Below are positions 8,663 through 18,300 of a stretch of DNA of 64,000 nucleotides, piece after piece; within the stretch, counting starts at the first letter, position 1; each line of letters opens with the position of its first letter. The translations under genes and the position numbers were made by a program. Below the pieces are notes generated by a model. That model was not told where the DNA came from. It saw only the letters and a program-made list of their open reading frames with translations, and searched no databases. The DNA is from Stenotrophomonas maltophilia. GTDB taxonomy: Bacteria; Pseudomonadota; Gammaproteobacteria; Xanthomonadales; Xanthomonadaceae. Location: assembly GCF_002799245.1 (NCBI RefSeq), contig NZ_NEQV01000003.1, positions 62,001-126,000 on the forward strand, read 5' to 3'.

Positions 8663-9643
8663 ATGGTCGATGGTGGGGTAGAGGACAGCGGCGACAGCGG
8701 CCTGCGGTCGATAGACCTGGCCACGCTGAGCGGCGTGCTTCGTGTCTGTGATGTCGAACTGCTGCTGCTTGATGGCAACGGGCCACGTGCGGCATTCGCT
8801 TCGCGCGTGCACGAGGAAGCTCTGTTCTGCAGCATCAGCTGTGGTTTCCATTGCCGTGGCCGCTTCATGCTGCCGCCGGACTGGGCGATGCTGGGCTATC
8901 TGCACGCCACCGATGAAACGCTGAGCTGGTGCCATGGCGTGCCGCTCACGCCGGGCATGGCGCTGACGATCATGCCGGAGGGCATCAGTGAGTTCACCCT
9001 GAGCCCGGGCACGCACATGACCCTGATGCTGTTGCCGGTGGCCCGCGTGCAGCGCAAGCTGACCGAACTGAGCCTGCGCAGCACGCCACCTGCTGGCCAG
9101 GCACTTTCGCTGTTCAACCTGGCCAGCGAAGCCACGCCGCTGGCACGCCATTACCAGCAGCTGCACCTGCAGCTGGGGCAGGGTGCAGGCCTGCAGCCGG
9201 AAGAAACCGAAAGCCTGCTGCATGAGCATGTACAGGCGCTGCTGGGCGCCGGTGCGGCGGATCGCCCCGGTTGCAGCCGGGCACGGCGTACCCATTATCT
9301 GATTGCGCAGCGCGCAGAGAACTTCATGCGGCTCAACCTGCGCCGCAATATCTACATGAACGAGATCTGCGATGCCGCCGGCGTCAGCGAGCGTGGCCTG
9401 CGCTATGCGTTCGAGGACCTGTTTGGAACCTCGCCGAACCGCTATCTCTCCATGCTGCGCCTGTGCGCGGCCTGCCGCAGCCTGTCGATGGCCGATTCCA
9501 GCCGTCGCTCGGTGAAGGCCATCGCCCTGAGTTGCGGCCTGTGGGATCTTTCGCGCTTCGCCGACAATTACCGCAAGGTTTTCGGCGAACTACCGCGCGA
9601 CACCCTGATGCGCGCGCCGGCGCAGATCGGGCAACCGGCCTGA
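8663..9643 (+). CDS. AraC-family transcriptional regulator
   Basis: DNA-binding regulator of 326 aa if translation starts at the ATG at 8663, which has GGGGGA about 10 bases upstream. The frame is open back to 8495, but those residues are Arg/Cys/His-rich and atypical. The N-terminal 200 residues look like a ligand-binding domain with no name I recognise. The C-terminal 100 residues hold two helix-turn-helix units of the AraC type (NEICDAAGVSERGLRYAFEDLFGTSP and KAIALSCGLWDLSRFADNYRKVFGELP). It diverges from the tad operon and precedes a giant adhesin, so it may control either surface structure; that is inference. Confidence 0.82.
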   Translation: MVDGGVEDSGDSGLRSIDLATLSGVLRVCDVELLLLDGNGPRAAFASRVHEEALFCSISCGFHCRGRFMLPPDWAMLGYLHATDETLSWCHGVPLTPGMALTIMPEGISEFTLSPGTHMTLMLLPVARVQRKLTELSLRSTPPAGQALSLFNLASEATPLARHYQQLHLQLGQGAGLQPEETESLLHEHVQALLGAGAADRPGCSRARRTHYLIAQRAENFMRLNLRRNIYMNEICDAAGVSERGLRYAFEDLFGTSPNRYLSMLRLCAACRSLSMADSSRRSVKAIALSCGLWDLSRFADNYRKVFGELPRDTLMRAPAQIGQPA

Positions 9644-9810
9644 GCCAAGCCCAGCAAGGGTTTTCGCGGTGTTTATGCCGGAATTGCGTATCCGCTTGCC
9701 GATCGTGCTGCCGCTTCTGCATAACCGGCTGCCGATTCCGACCGTGGATTTGCCGGAATGCGCGATTGCCGTGCCGGATTGAAGTGCCCCGCCGCCGTTG
9801 CAACCGCTGA

Positions 9811-9849
9811 AATGTCAGTCACCTGCCTAACGGCAAGTCCACTGACATT
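9811..9849. promoter_or_regulatory. Inverted repeat upstream of the adhesin
   Basis: AATGTCAGT at 9811-9819 is exactly repeated in inverse as ACTGACATT at 9841-9849, with a 21-base spacer, 30 bases before the adhesin start. It could be an operator or a leader hairpin. The AraC-type regulator upstream is the nearest candidate binder. Confidence 0.35.
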
Positions 9850-9878
9850 CCAGTTGTTCGCCTACGGGGGAAATGCTC

Positions 9879-12800
9879 ATGAACCGCATCTACCGGCGTG
9901 TATGGAACCGCCAGCTCAATGCTCTGGTTGTGGCCTCGGAACTGGCCACCGGCGACAGCGGCGGCAGCGCCGCACGCGATCCGCGCGCCTTCCTGCTGAT
10001 GCCCACCACCCTCGCCCTGGCACTGCTGTGCGCGCTGGCCAGCGGCCACGCAGGGGCATCGGAAACCAATCAATCGCTGCGTGACCTGCAGGCGCTGGCC
10101 GCGAAGTATGCGCAGCCGATGCCGGTCAAGGTCGACGCGGAAGTGGCCCTGGCGACTGCCGCGCGACAGGCGCAGAGCAGCCCTGCAATCAGCGCGGATG
10201 CTCGCCTGGGCCTGCAGTTGAACACCACGTCGCTGCCCGTGGTGCGTGATGTATTGCCGGCCACCGTGCAGGTGAAGCTGGCAGCGAACACCGCACCCAG
10301 GCAGGTGGCCGTGCCGGCGCTGGCGGCGGATGTCCGCGCCAATGTTGGCCTGGGCAACACCGTGGGCAAGGCAGCACAGGTGGATGCATCGCTGGCTGCG
10401 CACGTTGCGCCCGGCACGCAGGCACCGCTGGGCGTCACCGCCGATGCGCGCGCCAAGGCCAAGGCCGGCATCGCTGGCCGCCAGATCGCTTCGATCGATA
10501 CGGAGGCCCAGGCGGCAGCCGGCCTCCACGCTGCGTCCTCCGGATCACTGCCGGGGCTGAAGGCCAGCGTCGACGGCAAGGCCGACACGCATCTGGCAGT
10601 TGCCGGTCATCGCATCGAAGGGCAGGGCCAGGCCAGGGCGACGGCAGCGGTCACGCTGCCGGCCAAGGAGGAACTGCCGGGCGAAACGCATGATCGTGCC
10701 ATCAGTGCCGCGTTCGATGCCGGCGTCGCCGGCAAGGTGCGCGTGCAGGCGCCGGACGGCCAGGAGGTAATCGCCGATCGCAACCTGAAGCTGGCTGGCC
10801 AGACGACAGTGGCCGCGCAGAACAGCGCGCTGGGCGTTGGCAACCTGGTGGGCGGCACGGTTGGTACTGTCGGCGGGGCGCTTCACGGTGCCACGGGTGC
10901 GGTCGGTAGCGCGGTGGGCGGTGCGCTGAACGGCACGGTCGGTTCGGTTGGCGGTGCAGTGGGCGGCGCACTGAACGGCACGGTCGGTACGGTCGGCGGT
11001 GCAGTGGGTGGCGCACTGAACGGCACGGTCGGTACGGTCGGCGGTGCAGTGGGTGGCGCGCTCAACAACACGGTCGGTGCAGTCGGCGGCGCAGTTGGCG
11101 GCGCACTGAACGGCACTGTCGGCACGGTCGGCAGTGCAGTGGGTGGTGCTCTGAACGGCACGGTCGGCACGGTCGGCAGTGCAGTGGGTGGTGCTCTGAA
11201 CGGCACGGTCGGCCAGGTTGGCAGCACAGTGGGCGGCACGCTCAACAACACGGTTGGTGCTGTCGGCGGAGCGCTGAACGGTACCGTTGGCACGGTCGGC
11301 GGTGCAGTCGGTGGTGCACTGAACGGTACGGTTGGCACCGTTGGCAGCGCAGTGGGTGGCGCGCTCAACAACACAGTCGGTGCTGTCGGTGGCGCACTGA
11401 ACGGCACTGTTGGCACGGTCGGCGGTGCAGTCGGTGGCACGCTCAACAACACGGTCGGCGCAGTGGGCGGCGCACTGAACGGCACTGTCGGCACGGTCGG
11501 CGGTGCAGTGGGTGGCACGCTCAACAACACGGTCGGTGCAGTCGGCGGTGCACTGAACAGCACTGTTGGCACGGTCGGCGGTACGGTCGGCGGCGCGCTG
11601 AACGGCACTGTCGGAACGGTCGGCGGCGCAGTGGGTGGCGCGCTCAACAACACGGTCGGTGCTGTCGGCGGCGCTCTGAACGGCACGTCGGCACGGTCGG
11701 CCAGGTTGGCAGCACAGTGGGCGGCGCGCTCAACAACACGGTCGGTGCAGTCGGCGGCGCGCTGAACGGCACTGTCGGCACGGTCGGCGGCGCAGTCGGT
11801 GGCACGCTCAACAACACGGTCGGAACAGTCGGTGGTGCACTGAATGGCACCGTCGGAACGGTCGGCGGCGCGCTAAACGGCACTGTCGGAACAGTCGGCC
11901 AAGTCGGCAGCGCAGTGGGTGGCATCCTCAACGGCACCACCGGCGGCCCCGCCGGCGGCCTGGGCGGCCTGCTGGGCAACACGCTGGGCAGCGTCGGCAG
12001 CGCCGTGGGCAACCTGCTCAACGGCAATCTCAACGGCACCGTCGGCAACCTGGGCAGCGCCGTGGGTGGCCTGGTGGGAGGCACGCTGGGCGGTCTCGGC
12101 CTGACCAAACCTTCGGCGATCCCGCCGACCAGTCCGAAGGCACCGGCGGCGGCCGACCCGAATGCGGGCCTGATCATCGGTACCGGTGGCCTGGTCGGCA
12201 ATGTCAGCCAGCTGATCGGGCCGACCACCACCAGCCTGTTCGGTGGCAACGGCTACCTGAGCAACGGCAATCTCAAGCTCAGCAACGCCAACGTGATGCA
12301 GACCTATTCGACAGTCAATGTGCTGGGCCTGCCGGTGGTCAACCTGTCGCCGGTCGGCAGCACGCTCAACGGCCTGGGCGGCGCCGCCACGGGCGGCAGC
12401 TCGCACCTGACCCTGATCGGTGGCGTCACCTCCGACAGCTACATCTACAACATCAACAACGGCAATCCGGGTGGCCTGCTGGGCCTGCTGCTGCCGAAGG
12501 ATTCACCGGCCTGGGCAGCCAAGTGCCTGGACATCGCGTTGGCCGACATTTCCTGCTGGGCCGTCAACGCGGCACAGGACTACCAGGTCCTGATGGGCGA
12601 TGGCGCCTTCGCCAACGGGTCGAAGGAAGTGGTGATCGGTGCCAACGCACGCCACGAGCTGCCGAAGGTTGATGCCAATGTCGCCTTCCCCGGCGATGGC
12701 GTGAACGATCCCAGCAATCCCACAGGCGTGCCGACGGCCGACTACGCCGCACGCATGGGCCACTCGGTCGTCGTCGGTGACAGTGCCGTCGGTACCGCCA

Positions 12801-15586
12801 ACGGGCAGACCCTGCTGGGTGCCGAATCCACCTCCAACCAGGCCAACTCGGTGGCGCTGGGCTACCGTTCGGCCGCGCTGCGCGGCGCGCAGGCCAGCTA
12901 CAGCGCCTATGGGCTCACTGCGCCGCAGGTGTCGGCGGGTGAAGTGTCGGTGGGCACCGCCGGCGGCGGCGAGCGCCAGATCACCAATGTGGCTGCCGGC
13001 AGCGTCAACACCGACGCGGTCAACGTGGCGCAGTTGAAGGGTGCGATCAGCCTGATCAACGGCGTGGCGGATGCCGCGGTGACCTACGATCTGGATGCCG
13101 GCGGCAATCCGGATTATCGCCGGGTCACGCTCGGCGCAGGCACCGGCACAACCACCATCGGCAATCTCGCCGCCGGTGCGGTTACTGCGGGCAGCCTGGA
13201 GGCGGTCAACGGCGGCCAGCTGGCGGCAACCAACAGTGCCATTGCCAGCTTCTTCGGTGGTCGTGCGGCCTTCGATCCCGCCAGCGGCATCTTCACCGCA
13301 CCGCTGTTCGAGATCAGCACGATCTCCACCGGCGGCGCCATCGCCAAGGGCCTGTACACCAACGCCACCGATGCCTTCGCGGCGGTGGATGGCTCGCTGG
13401 TCAACCTCAACTCGCAGATCACCGATATCCGCAATGGCGGCACCAAGTACCTGCGGGTGAACTCGACCGGCACTGAAGCGGTGGCCAGTGGCACCGACTC
13501 GATCGCGGTCGGCACCAATGCGCGGGCGACCGCGGCCAACAGCATCGCGGTGGGTGCGGGCAGCCTCGCCGATCGTGCCAACTCGGTCTCGATCGGTGCC
13601 GCTGGTGCGGAGCGCCAGGTCACCAACATGGCAGCCGGTACCGCGGCGACCGATGCGGTCAACGTGGGCCAGCTGCAGGCCTCCGAGCAGGGCGCGCTGC
13701 GCTATGACCTCAACGCCGATGGCAGCGTCAACTACGCCAGCGCCACGCTGGGCCAGACCGGCACCGCCACCACGCTGCGCAACCTGGGCCCGGGCCAGGT
13801 CAGCGCCTCCAGCAGCGAGGCCATCAATGGCGCCCAGCTGTTCGCCGCCAACCAGGCGGTGGCCACCCATCTGGGCGGTGGCGCCGCGGTCGATGCCAAC
13901 GGCGTGCTGACCGCACCGACCTACTCGATCAACAACGTCGCCGCCAACGGCACGATCACCAAGGGCAGCTACAACGATGTCGGCACGGCGTTCGATGCGG
14001 TCAGCAACTCGCTGGCCAACGTTGCCGATCAGACCGGCGAGATCGACAAGCTGGCCGTGAAGTACGACGTCGATGGCGGTGGCAACGTGCTCAACAGCGT
14101 GACCCTCAAGGGTACCGGCACGGGTGCAGTGAAGCTCACCAACGTCGCCGCTGGCAGCATCCTGGCCGGCAGCAGCGATGCCATCACCGGCGACCAGCTG
14201 TTCAGCACCCACAGCACCATCGCCAACTACTTCGGTGGCACCACGGCCTACAACGGCGCCACCAATGTGTGGACCGCGCCGACGTTCAGCATCTCCAGCA
14301 TCGCCACCGATGGCACCTTCACCAGCGGCGACTACAACAATGTCACCGCTGCGTTCACTGCCGTCGATGGCTCGCTGAAGGTTCTCAACCAGCGCATCAC
14401 CAACGGTGGCGGTGGCAGTGCCTACCTGGCGGTGAATTCGACGGCGGCCGCAGCCACCGCAGCGGGTGCCGAAGCGGTTGCGGTTGGCCCGCAGGCCAGT
14501 GCGGCCGGTGCCAACAGCGTGGCGGTCGGCAACGGTGCCAGCAGCAGTGCAGGCAACAGCGTGGCGTTGGGCGCCGGTTCGGTGGCCAGTGTCGGCGCAC
14601 AGAGTGGCTATACCGGCGCCTACGGCCAGACCGGTGCCAGCAACTCGGCCGGTGAGGTGTCGGTCGGCAGCAGTGGCAGCGAGCGCAAGATCACCCACGT
14701 TGCCGATGGCTCGGACGACCACGATGCGACCAACGTCGGCCAGCTCAAGAACGGCGTGAACTACGCCATTGACCAGTCCAAGTCCTACACGGACCAGAAG
14801 ATCCAGAACATCACCAACGTGGCCGGCAGCTTCCGCGCCAACAACACCAACAACCTGGCCGATCCGTCCGCCAGCGGTGCCAACTCCGCCGCCGGTGGCG
14901 CAGGCTCCACGGCGGCCGGTGCCAACTCGACCGCGCTGGGCAACGGTTCGCAGGCGCAGGCCGACAACTCGGTGGCGCTGGGTGCAGGTTCGGTGGCGAA
15001 CCGGGCCAACACGGTGTCGGTGGGCGCCAGCGGGGCCGAACGCCAGGTGGTCAACGTGGCCGACGGCTCGCAGGCGACCGATGCGGTCAACGTGCGCCAG
15101 CTGCAGGCCTCGCAGCAGGGGACGATCCGCTACGACACCACCACCAACGGTGCCACCAACTACAACAGCGTCACCCTGGGCAGCACCAGCAGCGGCCCGA
15201 CCACGGTGCGCAACGTTGCTGCAGGCACTGCCGGTACCGATGCGGTCAACGTGGACCAGCTGAAGTCGGGCATGGCGCAGACCCTGGACTGGTCCAAGGC
15301 CTACACCGACGAACGCATGGGCGGCTTCGAGCGCGATCTGCGCAAGACCGACAACCGCGCCTCGGCCGGTATCGCCTCGGCGATGGCCACCGCGGCATTG
15401 CCGCAGCCCAGCGAGGCAGGCCGCAGCATGGCCTCGATCGCGGCCGGCAGCTACAACGGCGAATCGGGCGTGGCCGTGGGTATCTCCGGTGTCTCCGAAG
15501 GCGGTCGCTGGATCTACAAGTTCAGCGGTTCGACCAACAGCCGTGGCGAGGCCGGCGTGGCCGTCGGTGCCGGCATCCAGTGGTGA
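9879..15586 (+). CDS. Trimeric autotransporter adhesin (YadA/Hia type), reading frame broken by a 1-base deletion
   Basis: Surface adhesin; about 1,902 aa if one base is restored. The start MNRIYRRVWNRQLNALVVAS is an extended signal peptide region typical of type Vc autotransporters, and GGGGGAA lies 7 bases upstream. An Ala-rich segment follows, then a Gly-rich repeat block (residues about 324-687), then YadA-head and neck modules (NSVALG and TDAVNVGQLQ types, repeated) and a C-terminal anchor of about 75 residues (RASAGIASAMATAAL to VAVGAGIQW). At 11,685-11,688 the repeat reads ACGTCGG where sister copies read ACGGTCGG. This shifts frame to a stop at 11,765; the rest stays open from 11,717 to 15,586. 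Frame and length are exactly restored by one G. Confidence 0.88.
10850..11940 (+). repeat. Glycine-rich tandem repeat inside the adhesin gene
   Basis: About 1.1 kb of imperfect direct repeats coding units such as NGTVGTVGGAVGGAL and NNTVGAVGGAL. Units of 33-48 bases are nearly identical in DNA as well as protein. This is ideal for slipped pairing and unequal recombination, and it holds the single-base deletion at about 11,687. The antisense frames read Pro/Thr-rich low-complexity sequence and are not genes. Confidence 0.9.
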
Positions 15587-15647
15587 TCCCCGCCGCCGGG
15601 CCGCACGCGCGGCCCGGCATTGCGGAAACGTCCATAGGGGGAATGAC

Positions 15648-16490
15648 ATGAAACAGCATCGCTTCGCCCGCGCCGGCCAATGTGCCGCCACGCTGGGCCT
15701 GATCCTGGGGATGGGCCTGCTGGCCGCCTGCCGCAGCCACGCACCGGCCGCCGACGGTCCTGCCGAAAGCACCGCCGTGCACTTCCCGGAGGCCTCGAAG
15801 GCCTCGCTGAAGGAAGGCATCTATCCCGACGTCGCCGACCTGCGCCGCTTCGCGCCGGGCATGACCAAGCGGCAGTTGTATACGCTGCTGGGCACGCCGC
15901 ATTTCAATGAAGGCATGTGGGGCGTGCGCGAGTGGAACTACCTGTTCAATTTCCGCACCGCGCAGGGCGCGGAGTACTTCACCTGCCAGTTCCAGGTCCG
16001 CTTTGACAGCAAGGGCATTGCCCAGGCGGGCTACTGGAAGCCGGAATCATGCGCGGCCGTGCTGGAGCCGCCGCGGCCACCGGCCCCGCCGGCACCGGCA
16101 CCGGCGCCGCTGCCGGAACAGCCGCTGCGGTTGTCGGCCGATGCGTTGTTCGGCTTCGACAGCGCGGTGCTCAGCGCCGAAGGCCAGCATGCGGTGCAGG
16201 GCATCCTGGCGCAGGTACGCGAAGCCGCGCAGGTGCAGTCGATCAGGGTAACCGGCTACACCGATCGAATCGGCAGCGCCAGCTACAACCAGACGCTGTC
16301 GCAGCGCCGCGCCGAGGCCGTGCGCAGCGCGCTGGTGCAGGGCGGCGTACCGGCAGCCAGCATCAGTGCCGAAGGACGCGGCGCGGCCGAGCCGATCGTG
16401 CAGTGCGGGCAGCGCAACCGGCGCGAGCTGATTGCCTGCCTGGCGCCGAACCGGCGCGTGCAGATCGCCGGGATGGCACAGCCACGTTGA
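15648..16490 (+). CDS. Lipoprotein with BamE/SmpA-like and OmpA-like domains
   Basis: 280 aa, starting at the ATG at 15648 behind AGGGGGAA. Lipobox LLAAC with Cys28. Residues about 60-140 resemble the BamE/OmlA fold (DVADLRRFAPGMTKRQLYTLLGTPHF, then WNYLFNFRT). A Pro/Ala linker (about 145-160) joins an OmpA-type peptidoglycan-binding domain (FGFDSAVL, GYTDRIGSASYNQTLSQRRA, NRRVQI). It lies 61 bases after the adhesin and in the same direction. Accessory lipoproteins next to trimeric autotransporters help their export in other bacteria (SadB with SadA); a similar job is inferred here. Confidence 0.82.
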   Translation: MKQHRFARAGQCAATLGLILGMGLLAACRSHAPAADGPAESTAVHFPEASKASLKEGIYPDVADLRRFAPGMTKRQLYTLLGTPHFNEGMWGVREWNYLFNFRTAQGAEYFTCQFQVRFDSKGIAQAGYWKPESCAAVLEPPRPPAPPAPAPAPLPEQPLRLSADALFGFDSAVLSAEGQHAVQGILAQVREAAQVQSIRVTGYTDRIGSASYNQTLSQRRAEAVRSALVQGGVPAASISAEGRGAAEPIVQCGQRNRRELIACLAPNRRVQIAGMAQPR

Positions 16491-16611
16491 CCTTCCTGCG
16501 CCGGGGCGGTGCCCCGGCATCTCGAGTCCCCCCTGACCGCCGGCAGGCGTGGCAACGTCTCCCCCGTCGTCCACGCCTGCCAGCGGCTCAGGTTTTCAAA
16601 CGGTGCACGCG

Positions 16612-16902
16612 ATGAATGCCCAATTCCTGCCCCTCTCCATGAAGACGGAAGCTACTCTCAGCGTGTACGGCCAGCTCGGCAATCATGCCGTGGTGCGCAT
16701 CCCCGGGCGGCGCCTGCCGGGCCTGATCCTGCAGGCCGACACCGTGGCCGGGTTCCTGGCCCAGCTGCAGGAAGCCCAGGCCTGCCTGCGCAGCGGCCGC
16801 GCGCAGCGCACCGACGCCGAGCTGGACATGCTGATCGACGTGCTGCAGCAGTGGTACGCACTGATCGAATCGCGCCTGGCCGACGCCGGCGAGGCGCTGT
16901 AG
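16612..16902 (+). CDS. Small conserved hypothetical protein
   Basis: 96 aa from the ATG at 16612 (MNAQFLPLSMKTEATLSVYG); a second ATG at 16639 would give 87 aa. Neither has a strong RBS. The core NHAVVRIPGRRLPGLILQAD followed by an amphipathic helical half (LDMLIDVLQQWYALIESRLADA) looks like a folded soluble protein, not chance. It resembles small DUF proteins with a V-x-x-PGR-x-PG core seen in other proteobacteria, but I cannot name a function. A 26-bp perfect hairpin follows directly. Confidence 0.6.
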   Translation: MNAQFLPLSMKTEATLSVYGQLGNHAVVRIPGRRLPGLILQADTVAGFLAQLQEAQACLRSGRAQRTDAELDMLIDVLQQWYALIESRLADAGEAL

Positions 16903-16906
16903 CAGA

Positions 16907-16982
16907 AAAAGGGGACGGAGGGGATTAAGTCGTTTCCGGCACAACCGGGGCATGTGCGACTTAATCCCCTCCGTCCCCTTTT
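16907..16982. terminator. Long perfect inverted repeat, bidirectional terminator-like
   Basis: The left arm at 16907-16932 (starting AAAAGGGGACGGAGGGG) and the right arm at 16957-16982 are exact inverse complements over 26 bp, with a 24-base loop containing CCGG...CCGG. The element sits between two convergent genes and ends in a T run on the plus strand and, read from the other side, also on the minus strand. The right arm recurs alone at 19087-19112, so this is also a dispersed repeat family distinct from SMAG. Confidence 0.75.
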
Positions 16983-16986
16983 CTTG

Positions 16987-17814
16987 TCAGGCGCGGGCGC
17001 GGACCAGCCAACAGGCGGCATCCACGCGTACGCGGTCACCTTCGATGAACGGCGCGAATGCAGCCAATGCCTTCTCGCGAAGCACGGCGGCGCGGACGTC
17101 CGGCATCGATCGCAATGCCAGTCCCAATGGGCCGAGCTGGCCGACGTAGGTCGGCAGGTCTTCGCGGGCAATCGAGCAGGGCAGGTCCACCGCAACAACC
17201 TCCACGTCGCTCCAGCCGGCGGCCTGCAGCAGGCGCTGCACGCGCGCGCCATCGGCAAAGGCGAATTGTCCCGGCGCGCCGGGTACCCGGGGCGGGAGAT
17301 CCAGTTCATCGCCGATGGCGCGCTCGGCGGTGGTCATGAACGGATTCTGCTCGGCACTGCGCCACGCGATGAAGCGGAGTCCGGCACGGGGCTGCGCCGC
17401 GCGGTGCAGGTTGGCGAAGGCAGCGCCGGTGTCCTCGAAGAACATCACGCCCAGGCGCGATTGGATCCAGTCGAAGTGTACGGCGGGCAATGGATGCCGC
17501 TGCGCATCGGCGACGATGAAGTCCGCCGCCAGGCCGGCGGCCTCGGCGCGCTGCCGGGCAAGCGCCAGCATCGGCGCAGAGATGTCCAGGCCGGTGCAGT
17601 GTGCCGCCGGGCGCGCCGCGGCCGCGGCCAGCAGGCTGGCGCCGGTACCGCAGCCGATGTCGAGCAGTTGCGTGACGGTCTGCGGCAGTTCGGCGGCCAG
17701 CAGGTCGGCCATCGGCTGGAACAGGCCATCGAGAATGGCCTGCTGTGCCACCCATACCTGGCCGCCAGGGCCGTTCCACAGGGCGTTCTGATCAATGGGG
17801 GATGTGCTGGCCAT
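16987..17814 (-). CDS. Class I SAM-dependent methyltransferase
   Basis: 275 aa. It has a Rossmann-type SAM-binding motif LLDIGCGTGASLLAAAAARP (residues about 49-68), then LDISAPMLALARQRAE and the motif IV/V region FDWIQSRLGVMFFEDTGAAFANL, as in the UbiE/COQ5-like group. The substrate is unknown. It diverges from a MerR-family regulator with a dyad between them, so it is probably the regulator's target. Confidence 0.82.
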   Translation of the reverse strand: MASTSPIDQNALWNGPGGQVWVAQQAILDGLFQPMADLLAAELPQTVTQLLDIGCGTGASLLAAAAARPAAHCTGLDISAPMLALARQRAEAAGLAADFIVADAQRHPLPAVHFDWIQSRLGVMFFEDTGAAFANLHRAAQPRAGLRFIAWRSAEQNPFMTTAERAIGDELDLPPRVPGAPGQFAFADGARVQRLLQAAGWSDVEVVAVDLPCSIAREDLPTYVGQLGPLGLALRSMPDVRAAVLREKALAAFAPFIEGDRVRVDAACWLVRARA

Positions 17815-17851
17815 GGCCTTGCCTTGCCGGGTAGTTGCCCATAGGTTGGCG

Positions 17852-17874
17852 CTTGAAGGTCACTTGAGGTCAAG
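17852..17874. promoter_or_regulatory. Candidate MerR operator between methyltransferase and MerR gene
   Basis: CTTGA at 17852 and TCAAG at 17870 are inverse repeats, and the interval contains further CTTGAGG/CTTGAAGG half-sites. This is the sequence type bound by MerR-family proteins. It lies in the 63-base gap between the divergent genes. No well-spaced -35/-10 pair was found. Confidence 0.42.
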
Positions 17875-17877
17875 CCC

Positions 17878-18285
17878 GTGCGTGAACTGGATATCGGCGA
17901 GGTGGTGAAGCGCAGCGGCGTGCCGGCTTCGACCCTGCGCTATTACGAACAATTGGGGTTGTTGCAGGCGCTGGGCCGCCGCGGGCAGCGTCGGCAGTAC
18001 GACGAACAGGTGCTGGAACGGCTGGCGCTGATCGGCCTCGGCCAGGCGGCCGGGCTGTCACTGCAGCAGATCGGGGCATCGCTGCCGCCGCAGCGTGGAT
18101 GCATTTCGCTGGACCGGGAGGCGCTGCTGGCACAGGCGGATGTGCTGCAGCGGCAGATCATCCGGCTGCAGCGGGTGCGTCGTCACCTGCAGCGCGCGGC
18201 GGCCTGCCCGGAAGCGCAGGATGCGCGGCAGTGCGGCTCATTCCGCAAGCTGCTGCGCGCGCAGCAGCGCATTGCGGGCGGCTGA
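17878..18285 (+). CDS. MerR-family transcriptional regulator
   Basis: 135 aa starting at GTG 17878 (MRELDIGEVVKRSGVPASTL). The N-terminal winged helix has the family signature SGVPASTLRYYEQLGLL, then a coiled dimerisation helix (about 85-115). Cys residues at about 79, 113 and 121 do not match the SoxR iron-sulfur cluster pattern, so this is not SoxR. It probably controls the divergent methyltransferase. Confidence 0.86.
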   Translation: MRELDIGEVVKRSGVPASTLRYYEQLGLLQALGRRGQRRQYDEQVLERLALIGLGQAAGLSLQQIGASLPPQRGCISLDREALLAQADVLQRQIIRLQRVRRHLQRAAACPEAQDARQCGSFRKLLRAQQRIAGG

Positions 18286-18300
18286 GCCACCCGCGTCCCG

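Noticed and set aside
10883..12249. Pro/Thr/Ala-rich minus-strand frames in the adhesin repeat
   Set aside because: These are the complement of the glycine-rich repeats; periodic and with no independent signals.
12503..15820. 1,105-codon open frame antisense to the adhesin
   Set aside because: It mirrors the head repeats of the adhesin; composition is Gly/Arg/His-rich, with no domain, and it runs past the adhesin end into the lipoprotein. A GC-skew artefact.
17878..18285. Assignment of the MerR gene as SoxR and as the regulator of the sodA box
   Set aside because: The Cys spacing does not fit the SoxR [2Fe-2S] cluster motif; a true SoxR is expected elsewhere in the genome.
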